DNA of 19,666 nt from Bacteroidales bacterium (GTDB lineage Bacteria; Bacteroidota; Bacteroidia; Bacteroidales; P3), in assembly GCA_017545365.1 (NCBI GenBank), contig JAFWOP010000119.1, forward strand, positions 1 to 19,666, read 5' to 3'. Within the stretch, counting starts at the first letter, position 1, and every line of letters begins with the position of its first letter. Both the position numbers and the translations under genes were made by a program. The notes below the pieces were generated by a model that saw nothing but the letters and a program-made list of their open reading frames with translations, was not told the origin of the DNA and did not search any database. Positions 1 to 7,500 of this stretch are shown piece after piece.

Positions 1-24
1 CATCGAAGATGCTGAATTTCAATA

Positions 25-90
25 ACCCCACACAAGGAACGCAGTGTGGGGTCAACGAAAACCCTACTACTCAGCGTCCCGGAGGGACGC
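25..90. repeat. REP-like pair of GC-rich stem-loops
   Basis: There are two perfect inverted repeats. ACCCCACAC (25-33) pairs with GTGTGGGGT (44-52). GCGTCCC (74-80) pairs with GGGACGC (84-90) around a 3-nt loop and is followed by GACA. The second hairpin recurs almost exactly at 6289-6305, with loop GAA instead of GGA and again followed by GACA. This makes it a dispersed repetitive extragenic palindrome. The function is unknown. No RAYT-type transposase gene is in the window. Confidence 0.75.
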
Positions 91-181
91 GACAATGGGA
101 AAGGTTGGAAAAAATCAGTCATACTTTATACTAGAGCGAATTGCAAAAAAAAATAAAAGCGGCAGAGGCAGGATAAAATGG

Positions 182-354
182 GAGAGCCACCCTCGACGAG
201 GCTGGCTCTCTTGTCTATTTCTTCTTCTTTCGGCTGTCGAAATAGAGCATTTGCTGAGGCAGACACGGCTTTGGCTCGGTCTCGAAAATAAATTTTCGGA
301 CTCTCACCCTGCGCCGTGTTCCGGCAGTCCAGAGGAGGGCACATATCAGTGCCC
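182..354. other. Cluster of stem-loops, candidate structured RNA or 3' UTR
   Basis: This gene-free stretch lies downstream of the minus-strand gene ending at 367. It holds five stems: GAGAGCCA 182-189/203-210 with an inner 4-bp stem 191-194/198-201; 214-221/239-246; ACACGGC 263-269/313-319, enclosing CGAAAA 283-288/293-298; and GGGCAC 337-342/349-354. On the minus strand a T-rich run (147-161) follows about 20 nt beyond the last stem. The array could be the operon's terminator region or a separate small RNA. The strand is unproven and I recognise no known RNA family. Confidence 0.35.
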
Positions 355-366
355 ACAGTGGTGCGC

Positions 367-1773
367 TCATAGGCTGAAGATGAGTTCTTTGTTACTATTC
401 CAATCTATCATCAGCTGGCGGAAGGCGGGGTAGTCCACCTTGGTGATGACGGCCTTGCGCAGACGGAGGCTGCGGGTGACGAGGAGGCGGTTTTTCTTCT
501 GCTTGATGATGATGTTGATGCTGCCCACGTTGTTGGTGTACTCGATGTTGACCTCGCCGCCGATGAGTTTGGCTCCTTTGGGGAGGTCCATGGTGTAGTG
601 GTAGTATTCGGGCGTGACGCTGGCCTGCAGGTCGCTGGTGCGGCTTGGGGCGAGGAGCGAGGGGTTGATGTGCAGCCCTTGTTGTTCGGTGGGGAGCACG
701 ATGCGGACGTAGCCGTCGGAGAGGGTGTCGGGCTGCCACTGGAGATGGCGGTCGACGTATATCGGGGCGTTGGACACATTTTGGGCGTCGGCTTTCTCGG
801 CCTCGGTCATGAGGGGTGTCTTCTGTGTGGCATTGAGACGGTAGGCTTTGCCTTCGATGGTGACTTCCACTTCCAGCGGGCGGTCGCCGAAGACGTTGAG
901 GCTGTTGTCGACGATGGTGGCAGGGAAGCCGGCTTCGCCCAGCAGGGCGGCCAGGAGTCCGGTCTTGTCGATGGCGGTGCCGCAGTTGCTGGCAAAAACA
1001 TCATGGGCGGGAGTCATGGCGTACTGGGTGTGTGAGGGGTCGATGGTGTTGAGATGGACGTAGTCCACCACCCAGTCGCGGATGGCGGCGATGTATTCCT
1101 TGGAGTTGTTCTTTTTCAGGTTGCTGAGAAGGGTCTGGGCGGCAGGCAGCTCTTTCTCGGCGACGTAGACAGGTTTCTCTCCCAGTTGGAACTCCACGTC
1201 ATAGCCTTTCTTAGCGGGCATATAGGGGTCGTTGATGGTCTGGGGGAGATTGTGATCCATCTGGGTGTGGCCGTCGGCGTAGCGAATCTCGTAGCGTTTG
1301 ACGGGGCAGTCTTGGTGCAGGTTGAACCGCTGGACGAGGAAGCTGCTGTTGCGATGGATGGTGTAGTCGAGCACGATGGTGCAGTTGTATTCGAGGGCTG
1401 TGTGTACGATGGCCATCTCGCGGATGCCGTTGAAGCGGCCGCAGTCGGTGCATTCGCTGGGCAGCTGCTCGACGAAGGCGTTCTTGGGGGTCTCCACCTT
1501 CTTGCCGTCGGCGGTGAGGGTGTAGCATTCGTTGATGGTGAGGGTTTCGAAGGCGGGGTTGTAGTGGATGAAGGTCTCGCCCTTGTCGGCGTAGGCGGTG
1601 ATGGCGCGGTTGCGCAGGAGTGTGATTTCCTTGCGGTAGCGGATGTCCATGGAGCCGTCCTTGTTGACCTTGTAGGTGCGGCGGATGAGGTTGTATTCGG
1701 CATCGGGCTGGGTCTGTGCCATGACGGTGATGGCAAACGCAGCAGCTATTATTGTGAGAATAATCTTTTTCAT
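367..1773 (-). CDS. DUF3857/transglutaminase-fold protein with substituted catalytic triad
   Basis: This is a 468-residue exported protein with a signal peptide at about residues 1-19 (ending AQ). Residues about 20-175 resemble the DUF3857 beta-domain. Residues about 215-320 resemble the transglutaminase-like core. The next gene upstream in the operon is an intact paralogue carrying RCGVCKDKAGM, whose second Cys is the family nucleophile. Here the matching segment is NCGTAIDKTGL, so the nucleophile position is Ala267. The His-bearing segment FNHSV reads RPLEV (Leu300), and the Asp of ELLDPT is lost (RLNATQ). The reading frame is otherwise intact and long, so this looks like a pseudoenzyme rather than a decayed gene. 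It is the last gene of the GT4-DUF3857-DUF3857 operon, 60 nt after the previous stop. It probably acts in the periplasm or envelope; its substrate or partner is unknown. Confidence 0.85.
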   Translation of the reverse strand: MKKIILTIIAAAFAITVMAQTQPDAEYNLIRRTYKVNKDGSMDIRYRKEITLLRNRAITAYADKGETFIHYNPAFETLTINECYTLTADGKKVETPKNAFVEQLPSECTDCGRFNGIREMAIVHTALEYNCTIVLDYTIHRNSSFLVQRFNLHQDCPVKRYEIRYADGHTQMDHNLPQTINDPYMPAKKGYDVEFQLGEKPVYVAEKELPAAQTLLSNLKKNNSKEYIAAIRDWVVDYVHLNTIDPSHTQYAMTPAHDVFASNCGTAIDKTGLLAALLGEAGFPATIVDNSLNVFGDRPLEVEVTIEGKAYRLNATQKTPLMTEAEKADAQNVSNAPIYVDRHLQWQPDTLSDGYVRIVLPTEQQGLHINPSLLAPSRTSDLQASVTPEYYHYTMDLPKGAKLIGGEVNIEYTNNVGSINIIIKQKKNRLLVTRSLRLRKAVITKVDYPAFRQLMIDWNSNKELIFSL

Positions 1774-1805
1774 GAGTGAAGACAGTGATATGATTATGCG
1801 ATAAA

Positions 1806-1843
1806 TAACTTCTTACTTCCTAGCTCTTAATTCTTACTTCGTA
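1806..1843. repeat. Family B repeat (GAAGTAAGA type) at a gene end
   Basis: Read on the minus strand, a run of GAAGTAAGAATTAAGAGC followed by GGAAGTAAGAAGTT begins inside the last codons of the gene ending at 1834 and supplies its TAA stop. The same GAAGTAAGA start, also supplying a stop codon, is seen at 14551. Related AT-rich tracts occur near 6186, 6363 and 9481. Confidence 0.55.
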
Positions 1844-3744
1844 AGTATCACGGGTGTGTTGGCGAGCAGCTTCTGTTTGGCGACCACCTGGCGGAAATAA
1901 GTCCAGTCGGCGGCATCATAGACGCGCTTGCCCAGCAGGGAGCTTTCGGCAAAGGTTAGTACGTTGCCGTCCATCCAGTATTGGCAGCCGAAGCTGGCGG
2001 CAGGGTTGGCCACTCCGTCCACGAAGGGGAAATGGAGCCTCGTGTATTCGTCGGGGAGGGTGATGGTCTCTTTTACTTCTATCAACCGTGAGCAGGCATC
2101 GGCAAAGGGCTGGGTACGCTGCTCGGGCGTGCTGTCGAAGTTGAGGTGGCTCATGGCGCGGCTGAAGATGTTGCGGGCGCAGAGGGGGGTGAAGACGATG
2201 GTGCCCGCGTCGACGATGGCGAAGTGGGGGATGGTGTAGGTGTAAGTGATGGTGACGGGGTGTTCGAGATAGCGGTCGTTGTCGGTATGGGCTATCTTGG
2301 TGATGCGGGCGTTGGGGGCTATCTTGAGCAGCTCGACTTCCATGTTGCGCTTCCATTCGGCAGTGCGGCAGTTGAAGATGCGGCGCACGGCGGCATCGCT
2401 CTGTCCTTCGGCGGTAATGGAGATGGTGCCGGTGAGGGTGCCGTCCTTTCCGATGATGCTGTTGCCTGTGATGCGGATGTAGTGGTTCTCAGGGGCGGAG
2501 AGGGGGGTGTACATGAGGGTGGCCCCTTGGGGCAGGCCCATCAGGTAGCCCTGCTGCTGCTCGGCGCTGCTCCAGAGTTCGCGCACGTTGGGCACCCAGG
2601 TGGGGTCGAGCAGTTCATAGCGGCCGTCGCGGTGCTGGACTACACAGACGCTGTGGTTGAACTGGTCGGCGGGGATGGGGTCGATGCGCTCGTGGGCCAT
2701 GGTCATGGCGGCGTAGGAGTTGAACCCGGCGGCACGCAGCATGCTGACTAACATGCCTGCCTTGTCCTTGCAGACGCCGCAGCGGTCGGTGAAGTTCATC
2801 TGGGCGTTGTGGAGAGTGTAGCCTTCGCCCTCGCCCATGCTGATGCCCGCATAGCGGATGTTGTCGGCCACCCAGTGGGTGAGGATGCTGATGCTGTCCT
2901 GCTCGGTTTTGGCGTTGGTGAGGAGCTCGTTCACCTTGGCCTGCACTTCGGGGGTGGGGACGAAGCTGCCATAGTCCTCGTTGACGCCGTAGAACCAGGT
3001 GGATTTGGCCTCCCAGTTGGGGCTTGTACTCAGAAGGAGCTTGCACTGGATGTCGTTGTTGGCCAAGGCGGCAGGTTCGCGTTTGAGGGGGTTGATGCCC
3101 GACTTGGTGAAGGTGTAGATGGTGCGGTCGCCGTCGGTGGTGCTGTCGATTCTCACGGTGCAGAGGGTGTCGGCCATGCAGTTGTAAAGCTCGAAGCGCA
3201 GGTTCTTATGCGTAGGGACGCTGACGCTGTAGACCTTCTTCTGCACGGGGGCGTCGCTCCAGAAGGGGACGATGTCGTAGAAATGGCCCCGCATAGGAGG
3301 AATATACTTGTCATCTTCGCCGTCGGACAGCAGGGCATAGGTGAAGCCTTTGCGGTAGGTGGTGTATTCAACTTCGTCGCCAGGGTCGAGGTGACCCACC
3401 TGCACCATCTTCTGGCTGGCACCCCAATAAATGAGGCGGGCGGGTGCCACATAGTCGTAGACACGCAGCAGCACGTCTTCCTTGCTGCCGTTGGGATGAT
3501 GAACCACCACTTGGCGGAATTCGACGTAAGCCGACAGGGGGTCGTAGTCGATTTTGAGGGTGGCGAGGTCGCTGCATCCGTCAAAGTCGAGGACACGCAC
3601 ACGCTGGTGGTTCACCACGTGGCTCAACCCCGACTCCTCCATCAGCACGCAGGTGCTGTCGTAAAGGATGGTCTTGTGTTGTGCGTCGGCCGGAAGGGTC
3701 AGCGCCAACAACAGGGCTGTAGAAAGGATTTGTTTTAACTTCAT
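1834..3744 (-). CDS. DUF3857 domain protein with active-type transglutaminase core
   Basis: This is a 636-residue exported protein with a signal peptide at about residues 1-21 (LTLPADAQ). Residues about 25-220 fit the DUF3857 N-terminal domain. Residues about 275-390 form a transglutaminase/protease-like core with a complete triad: Cys325 in RCGVCKDKAG, His364 in FNHSV and Asp380 in ELLDPTW. A C-terminal beta-rich region (about 400-636) follows. Proteins of this architecture are common in Bacteroidota envelopes; their substrate is generally unknown, and protein crosslinking, amide hydrolysis or glycopeptide processing are all possible. The gene starts 13 nt after the stop of the glycosyltransferase and is followed by the triad-less paralogue, so the three are almost certainly co-transcribed. 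The stop codon lies within a GAAGTAAGA repeat. Confidence 0.9.
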   Translation of the reverse strand: MKLKQILSTALLLALTLPADAQHKTILYDSTCVLMEESGLSHVVNHQRVRVLDFDGCSDLATLKIDYDPLSAYVEFRQVVVHHPNGSKEDVLLRVYDYVAPARLIYWGASQKMVQVGHLDPGDEVEYTTYRKGFTYALLSDGEDDKYIPPMRGHFYDIVPFWSDAPVQKKVYSVSVPTHKNLRFELYNCMADTLCTVRIDSTTDGDRTIYTFTKSGINPLKREPAALANNDIQCKLLLSTSPNWEAKSTWFYGVNEDYGSFVPTPEVQAKVNELLTNAKTEQDSISILTHWVADNIRYAGISMGEGEGYTLHNAQMNFTDRCGVCKDKAGMLVSMLRAAGFNSYAAMTMAHERIDPIPADQFNHSVCVVQHRDGRYELLDPTWVPNVRELWSSAEQQQGYLMGLPQGATLMYTPLSAPENHYIRITGNSIIGKDGTLTGTISITAEGQSDAAVRRIFNCRTAEWKRNMEVELLKIAPNARITKIAHTDNDRYLEHPVTITYTYTIPHFAIVDAGTIVFTPLCARNIFSRAMSHLNFDSTPEQRTQPFADACSRLIEVKETITLPDEYTRLHFPFVDGVANPAASFGCQYWMDGNVLTFAESSLLGKRVYDAADWTYFRQVVAKQKLLANTPVILTK

Positions 3745-3757
3745 GGTATAATGTTTT

Positions 3758-4912
3758 TTATTTATTATCTTTGTTGTCGAGGCACTCGGTGAAGGCTTTC
3801 ACTATGGCGGCGGTCATGCGGTCCCAGCTGTATTTCTGTTTTTCCTCGCGCACTGCGGCGGTGAACTCTTCTTCGCGGTTCTCCTTGTAAAATTTCAGCA
3901 GGGCGTCGGCGATGCTTTGGGCATCGACATCCACCACATAGCCTATCTTGCCGTCGGGCACTATCTCAGGCAGCCCGCCCACACGGGTCACCAGCATGGG
4001 TTTCTCGAAATGGAACGCCACCTGGGTGACGCCGCTCTGGGTGGCGCTCTTGTAGGGCTGTGCCACAATGTCGCAGGCGCGGAAGTAGAGGTTCACTTTG
4101 CTGTCGGGGATATAGTCGTTGTGCAGCACCACGATGTCGGAGATGTCGAGCGAATGGATGCGTTTGAGATAGGGGGCGGGGTCGCCGTAGAACTCGCCCG
4201 CCACAATCAGTCTTGCGCCGCAGTCCTGCAGCCGTGGGTCGCCGAAGGCATCGATGAGAAGGTCCAGCCCCTTATAGTCGCGTATGAAGCCGAAGAAGAG
4301 GACATACTTGCCGTCGGCATCAAGCCCCAGCTGCCGTCGGGCCTCGGCCTTGTCCACCAATGCGCCGTAGTGGTCGTAGATGGGGTGGGGGGCCCAGCTC
4401 TTGGGCTTGCCCTTGTGGTCGAACTTCTCGATGTCCTTCACCACCGACTGCGATAGGGCGGTGAAGCCGTCCATCGCCTTGACAAAATAGCCGGGGAAGA
4501 GTTTGTCCAACACGTTGGGTTCGTGAGGAATCATATTATGCACCAAGGCAATGCAGCGAGTCTTCTTGCCCAGCCTCACCTGTCGGGCAATAGTGCCGAA
4601 GCAGGGCGCCATAAACGACATCCAGTAGGCGAAGACCACCATGTCGGGCTGCTGGCGGCGCAGTTCGCGTCCCACCTTCAGCCAGTTGAAGGGGTTGCAC
4701 GAGTTGATGCACCGCCGGATGGTGAGGCCCTTGGGCGCAGGGTCGGAAGTGAATTGCGTCTTTCCGGGGAAGAGAAACCTCGGATACTGTAGGGTGAAGG
4801 TGTACATGACCACCTCATGACCCTCATTTTGAAACTGCGAAGCCAGCCGTTCGTTGAAGGCTGCCAGTCCCCCACGGAAAGGATATGCTGTGCCTATAAT
4901 GATTATTTTCAT
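3758..4912 (-). CDS. Glycosyltransferase family 4 (GT-B fold)
   Basis: The product has 384 residues. The N-terminus MKIIIIGTAYPFRGGLA is a typical GT-B first strand and glycine loop (PFRGG). The C-terminal half shows the nucleotide-sugar domain: KYVLFFGFIRDYKGLDLL, ARLIVAGEFYG, then ATQSGVTQVAFHFEKP and TRVGGLPEIVPDGKIGYVVD. The usual EGFGL...EA pattern is replaced by the TQSGV...FEKP variant seen in a subgroup of bacterial GT4 enzymes. No signal peptide, so it is cytoplasmic. An ATG 15 nt upstream would add MYFCS, but it lies inside the promoter -7 box. I therefore chose the inner ATG, where the family homology begins. This is the first gene of the minus-strand operon. The sugar and acceptor cannot be predicted; a role in an envelope glycan is inferred. 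Confidence 0.9.
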   Translation of the reverse strand: MKIIIIGTAYPFRGGLAAFNERLASQFQNEGHEVVMYTFTLQYPRFLFPGKTQFTSDPAPKGLTIRRCINSCNPFNWLKVGRELRRQQPDMVVFAYWMSFMAPCFGTIARQVRLGKKTRCIALVHNMIPHEPNVLDKLFPGYFVKAMDGFTALSQSVVKDIEKFDHKGKPKSWAPHPIYDHYGALVDKAEARRQLGLDADGKYVLFFGFIRDYKGLDLLIDAFGDPRLQDCGARLIVAGEFYGDPAPYLKRIHSLDISDIVVLHNDYIPDSKVNLYFRACDIVAQPYKSATQSGVTQVAFHFEKPMLVTRVGGLPEIVPDGKIGYVVDVDAQSIADALLKFYKENREEEFTAAVREEKQKYSWDRMTAAIVKAFTECLDNKDNK

Positions 4913-4916
4913 GCTG

Positions 4917-4945
4917 CAAAAATACAAAAAATATTAAACATACAA
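4917..4945 (-). promoter_or_regulatory. Bacteroidota-type promoter of the GT4 operon
   Basis: On the minus strand, TATTTTTG (4917-4924) fits the TAnnTTTG -7 consensus. TTG (4943-4945) stands 18 nt upstream as a candidate -33 element. Only CAGC separates the -7 box from the chosen ATG at 4912, so the transcript is predicted to be leaderless or nearly so. Confidence 0.6.
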
Positions 4946-5061
4946 TATTTTTTATTCATTTTTGTTTATAAGGCAAATTAGTAAGTCAACAAAAAACGAT
5001 GCCTATCAACACTACTATCTTCTAATTCCAAATCTATTAAACATTAAAAAACTCCACAAAC

Positions 5062-6174
5062 ATGAAAAAGTTGTTTTTAAGTATTGCGTTCTTGTCGGTA
5101 TTATTCACTTCGTGTGCGCAAGACCATGAGCAGACAAATGTGCCGACAAACAATTATCCACAGACACTCCCGGTGACCGACTTCAGCACTGTGGCGTCTC
5201 AAACCATCGACGGCGTGGTGCACATCCGCACCATCCAGACCCGCCTCACGCCCCTCTACCAGTCATTCTTTGGTTTCATCATCAACCAAGGCATGCAACG
5301 ACAGGAATACAGCGCCTACGGCTCGGGAGTCATTATCTCTGACGACGGCTACATCGTCACTAACAACCACGTGGTGCAGGATGCCGAGCGCATCAGTGTG
5401 ACCCTCAACGACAAGCGGGTGGTTGAAGCACGACTGGTGGGCAACGACCCTGCCACCGACCTCGCACTGCTGAAAATCAAGGCCGACAACCTCACGGCCA
5501 TCGACTTCGGCAATAGCGACCAAGCAAAAGTGGGACAGCCCGTACTGGCCATCGGCAACCCCTTCAACCTCACCTCCACCGTCACCGCCGGCATCATCAG
5601 TGCCAAGGCCCGCAACATGGGCATCATCGAGAATACCCGTGGCAAGGAGAGCACCATCGAGGCTTTCATACAGACCGATGCCGCCGTCAACCCCGGCAAT
5701 TCGGGAGGCGCACTTGTTAATGCCGACGCAAAATTGATAGGCATCGTAACCGCCATAGCCTCCGCCGACGGTTACTACACCGGCTACAGCTTCGCCATCC
5801 CCTCCAATCTGGTCAGGAAAGTGGCCGACGACCTGCGCCGCTACGGCTACGTGCAGCGTGCCTACCTGGGTGTCAACGTGATGGAGATGACCTCCGAAAT
5901 AGCACGGCAGATGGGGTTGAACGAAGTAAAAGGAGTGCTGGTGGCACGAGTGGTGCCTGGCTCGGCAGCCGACGGCGCAGGACTGCAAGGCGGCGACCTG
6001 CTGCTCAGCGTGGCAGGGGTGGCTGTGAACAGCTATGCCGAGATGATGGAAGAGTTGGCACGTTTCAACCCCGGCGACCATGTCGACATCTCATATTATC
6101 GCGACGGTCGGAGCTACACCGCCACCGCCACCCTCCAAAACTCCAAAGGCACCACCGAACTGCGCATCAGGTAA
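5062..6174 (+). CDS. HtrA/Deg-family serine protease, lipoprotein, single PDZ domain
   Basis: The product has 370 residues. The N-terminus MKKLFLSIAFLSVLFTSCA is a lipoprotein signal with lipobox Cys18, so the enzyme is probably membrane-anchored in the envelope. The chymotrypsin-like domain has the full triad: His103 in TNNHVV, Asp133 in PATDLALLKI and Ser214 in PGNSGGAL. One PDZ domain follows (about 265-365, YLGVNV...GVLVARVVPGSAADGAGLQGGDLLLSV). DegP/DegQ proteins usually have two PDZ domains and about 450-500 residues, so this is a short, DegS-like architecture. Its role is presumably quality control of envelope proteins or regulated proteolysis. It is divergent from the GT4 operon across 149 nt, in which I could not identify a convincing promoter for this gene. 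It appears monocistronic and is followed by a repeat-rich gap. Confidence 0.93.
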   Translation: MKKLFLSIAFLSVLFTSCAQDHEQTNVPTNNYPQTLPVTDFSTVASQTIDGVVHIRTIQTRLTPLYQSFFGFIINQGMQRQEYSAYGSGVIISDDGYIVTNNHVVQDAERISVTLNDKRVVEARLVGNDPATDLALLKIKADNLTAIDFGNSDQAKVGQPVLAIGNPFNLTSTVTAGIISAKARNMGIIENTRGKESTIEAFIQTDAAVNPGNSGGALVNADAKLIGIVTAIASADGYYTGYSFAIPSNLVRKVADDLRRYGYVQRAYLGVNVMEMTSEIARQMGLNEVKGVLVARVVPGSAADGAGLQGGDLLLSVAGVAVNSYAEMMEELARFNPGDHVDISYYRDGRSYTATATLQNSKGTTELRIR

Positions 6175-6185
6175 TGCTTTTGAAG

Positions 6186-6379
6186 TAAAAAGTAAAAACT
6201 AATAAGGAGACTTCTATTAATCACCCCGAAAGGGGTGAGATATGAATAACACCGTACGTAGTGCGGTGATTATCTGAGGCAAACAGATGCGTCCCGAAGG
6301 GACGCGACATTGAGAACGAATTAATAGAACCCACCATAAGTAGGCTGACGCACCAACATAATTTAGTTTTTACTTTTTA
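6186..6379. repeat. Composite repeat: three stem-loops framed by a 17-bp inverted repeat
   Basis: A perfect 17-bp inverted repeat (6186-6202 with 6363-6379; TAAAAAGTAAAAACTAA on the left) frames three stems. TCACCCC-GAAA-GGGGTGA (6221-6238) has a GNRA tetraloop. CACCGTAC-GTA-GTGCGGTG (6250-6268) has one G-T wobble. GCGTCCC-GAA-GGGACGC (6289-6305) matches the element at 74-90. The module TAGAACCCACCATAAGT (6325-6341) recurs exactly at 14613-14629. This fills the gap between the HtrA gene and aguB; it contains no gene. It could be a MITE-like element or a nested set of REPs. Confidence 0.65.
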
Positions 6380-6396
6380 GTTTTTAGTTTTTTTAG

Positions 6397-6404
6397 TATC
6401 TTTG
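6397..6404 (+). promoter_or_regulatory. Promoter -7 box for aguB
   Basis: TATCTTTG is a perfect TAnnTTTG match, 36 nt before the aguB ATG. It is preceded by a T-rich tract that belongs to the adjoining family B repeat, so the upstream promoter region may be repeat-derived. Confidence 0.6.
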
Positions 6405-6440
6405 CATTTTCAAATCATCATTCACTAAGACTGTATCTCT

Positions 6441-7307
6441 ATGAAAGTCAAAGTCGGAATAGTCCAAATGTCCTGCGTGGAGGACAAGCAGCAGAACATC
6501 CTCCGCTACTCGGAGAAGGTGCGCGAGCTGGCCGCACAGGGGGCACAGATCATCTGCCTTCAGGAATTGTTCGCCTCGCTCTATTTCTGTGACGAAGAAC
6601 GTTACGTCAACTTCCAACTGGCCGAACCCATACCCGAAGGTCCCACCTGCCAACATTTTATGGCGTTGGCAAAGGAACTGGGCATCGTGCTCATCTGCTC
6701 CCTCTTCGAAAAACGAGCCGAAGGACTCTATCACAACACCACCGCCGTCATCGACGCCGACGGCACCTATCTGGGCAAGTACCGTAAGATGCACATCCCC
6801 GATGACCCCGGCTACTACGAGAAGTTCTACTTCACCCCCGGCGACCTGGGCTACAAGGTGTTCAAGACCCGCTTCGCCACCCTCGGCGTGCTGATATGCT
6901 GGGATCAGTGGTACCCCGAAGCGGCACGCATCACCAGCCTTATGGGAGCACAGATGCTCTTCTTCCCCACCGCCATCGGCTGGGACGTGCGCCAAAGTGA
7001 GCATGACAACCGCGAGCAGTACGAAGCATGGCAGACCATTCAGCGCAGCCATGCCGTGGCAAACGGTGTGCCCGTCATCAGCGTCAACCGCACCGGCTTG
7101 GAAGGCGGCATGCAGTTCTGGGGCGGCAGCTTCATCACCAACGCCTTCGGGCGAGTGCTCTATCAGGCACCGCACCAGGAAGAAGCCCTACATGTAGAGG
7201 AATTGGACTTGAGAGAAAGCGACCACTACCGCCGCCACTGGCCCTACTACCGCGACCGCCGCATTGACAGCTACGCCCCGATACTGAAAAGATTTATAGA
7301 CGACTAA
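6441..7307 (+). CDS. aguB: N-carbamoylputrescine amidase
   Basis: A 288-residue cytoplasmic enzyme of the nitrilase/carbon-nitrogen hydrolase superfamily, at the usual length for the family. It hydrolyses N-carbamoylputrescine to putrescine, CO2 and ammonia. The catalytic Glu-Lys-Cys triad is visible: Glu42 in CLQELF, Lys116 in YRKMHIP and Cys153 in LICWDQWYPEAAR. The segments DDPGYYEKFYFTPGD and GWD...EQYEAWQTIQRSHAVANG are typical of plant and bacterial N-carbamoylputrescine amidases rather than of general nitrilases. The next gene encodes agmatine deiminase, which makes this enzyme's substrate. A TATCTTTG promoter box lies 36 nt upstream of the ATG. The stop codon is followed immediately by a family A repeat array. 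Confidence 0.95.
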   Translation: MKVKVGIVQMSCVEDKQQNILRYSEKVRELAAQGAQIICLQELFASLYFCDEERYVNFQLAEPIPEGPTCQHFMALAKELGIVLICSLFEKRAEGLYHNTTAVIDADGTYLGKYRKMHIPDDPGYYEKFYFTPGDLGYKVFKTRFATLGVLICWDQWYPEAARITSLMGAQMLFFPTAIGWDVRQSEHDNREQYEAWQTIQRSHAVANGVPVISVNRTGLEGGMQFWGGSFITNAFGRVLYQAPHQEEALHVEELDLRESDHYRRHWPYYRDRRIDSYAPILKRFIDD

Positions 7308-7310
7308 TAA

Positions 7311-7497
7311 ATGTGTTAATGTGTTAATGTGTTAATGTGTTAGTCCTTGGCGCGGTAAATGACTCACGAATTAACGAATTCAAAATGTGTTAGTCATTGG
7401 CGCGGTCAAATGATTCAAGAATTAACGAATTAACGAATTCAAAAAGTGTTAATCAATTGACTCACGAATTAACGAATTAACGAATTAACGAATTCAG
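7311..7497 (+). repeat. Family A repeat array between aguB and aguA
   Basis: After a short GTTAAT microrepeat there are three degenerate tandem units of 50-60 nt, starting near 7334, 7384 and 7444. Each runs AATGTGTTAGTCCTTGGCGC / GGTCAAATGACTCACGAATT and then multiples of AACGAATT, ending in AATTC. The third unit lacks the GGCGCGG core. The array fills the whole gap and ends four bases before the aguA ATG. Nucleotides 7334-7376 reappear almost unchanged, in reverse complement, at 11623-11666. Confidence 0.8.
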
Positions 7498-7500
7498 AAA

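Noticed and set aside
126..356. 76-codon minus-strand frame downstream of the DUF3857 gene
   Set aside because: No homology signature, no promoter, and it lies across several RNA-type stems.
280..366. Resemblance to a group II intron (GGGTGAGAGTCC on the minus strand) or to RNase P RNA (GAGCGCACC)
   Set aside because: Only short matches. No domain V, reverse transcriptase or P4 helix partners could be found, so I treat them as coincidence.
44..433. 129-codon plus-strand frame at the left end
   Set aside because: It runs through the hairpin region and into the antisense of the DUF3857 gene, has no recognisable domain and is rich in Trp/Arg/Cys typical of a chance frame.
1054..1779. Long open frame opposite the first DUF3857 gene (and similar ones at 2146-2751 and 2809-3738)
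   Set aside because: They are Gly/Val/Asp/His-rich mirror frames caused by GC-biased codon positions of the real minus-strand genes.
5263..6081. Long minus-strand frames opposite htrA, aguB, aguA, the flavin reductase and the beta-helix gene (also 6393-7175, 8023-8568, 13332-13985, 17703-18224)
   Set aside because: Antisense shadows of genes with clear family motifs; none has a recognisable domain of its own.
7334..7497. CRISPR array
   Set aside because: The units are tandem and degenerate, with no constant repeat separated by unique spacers and no cas genes nearby.
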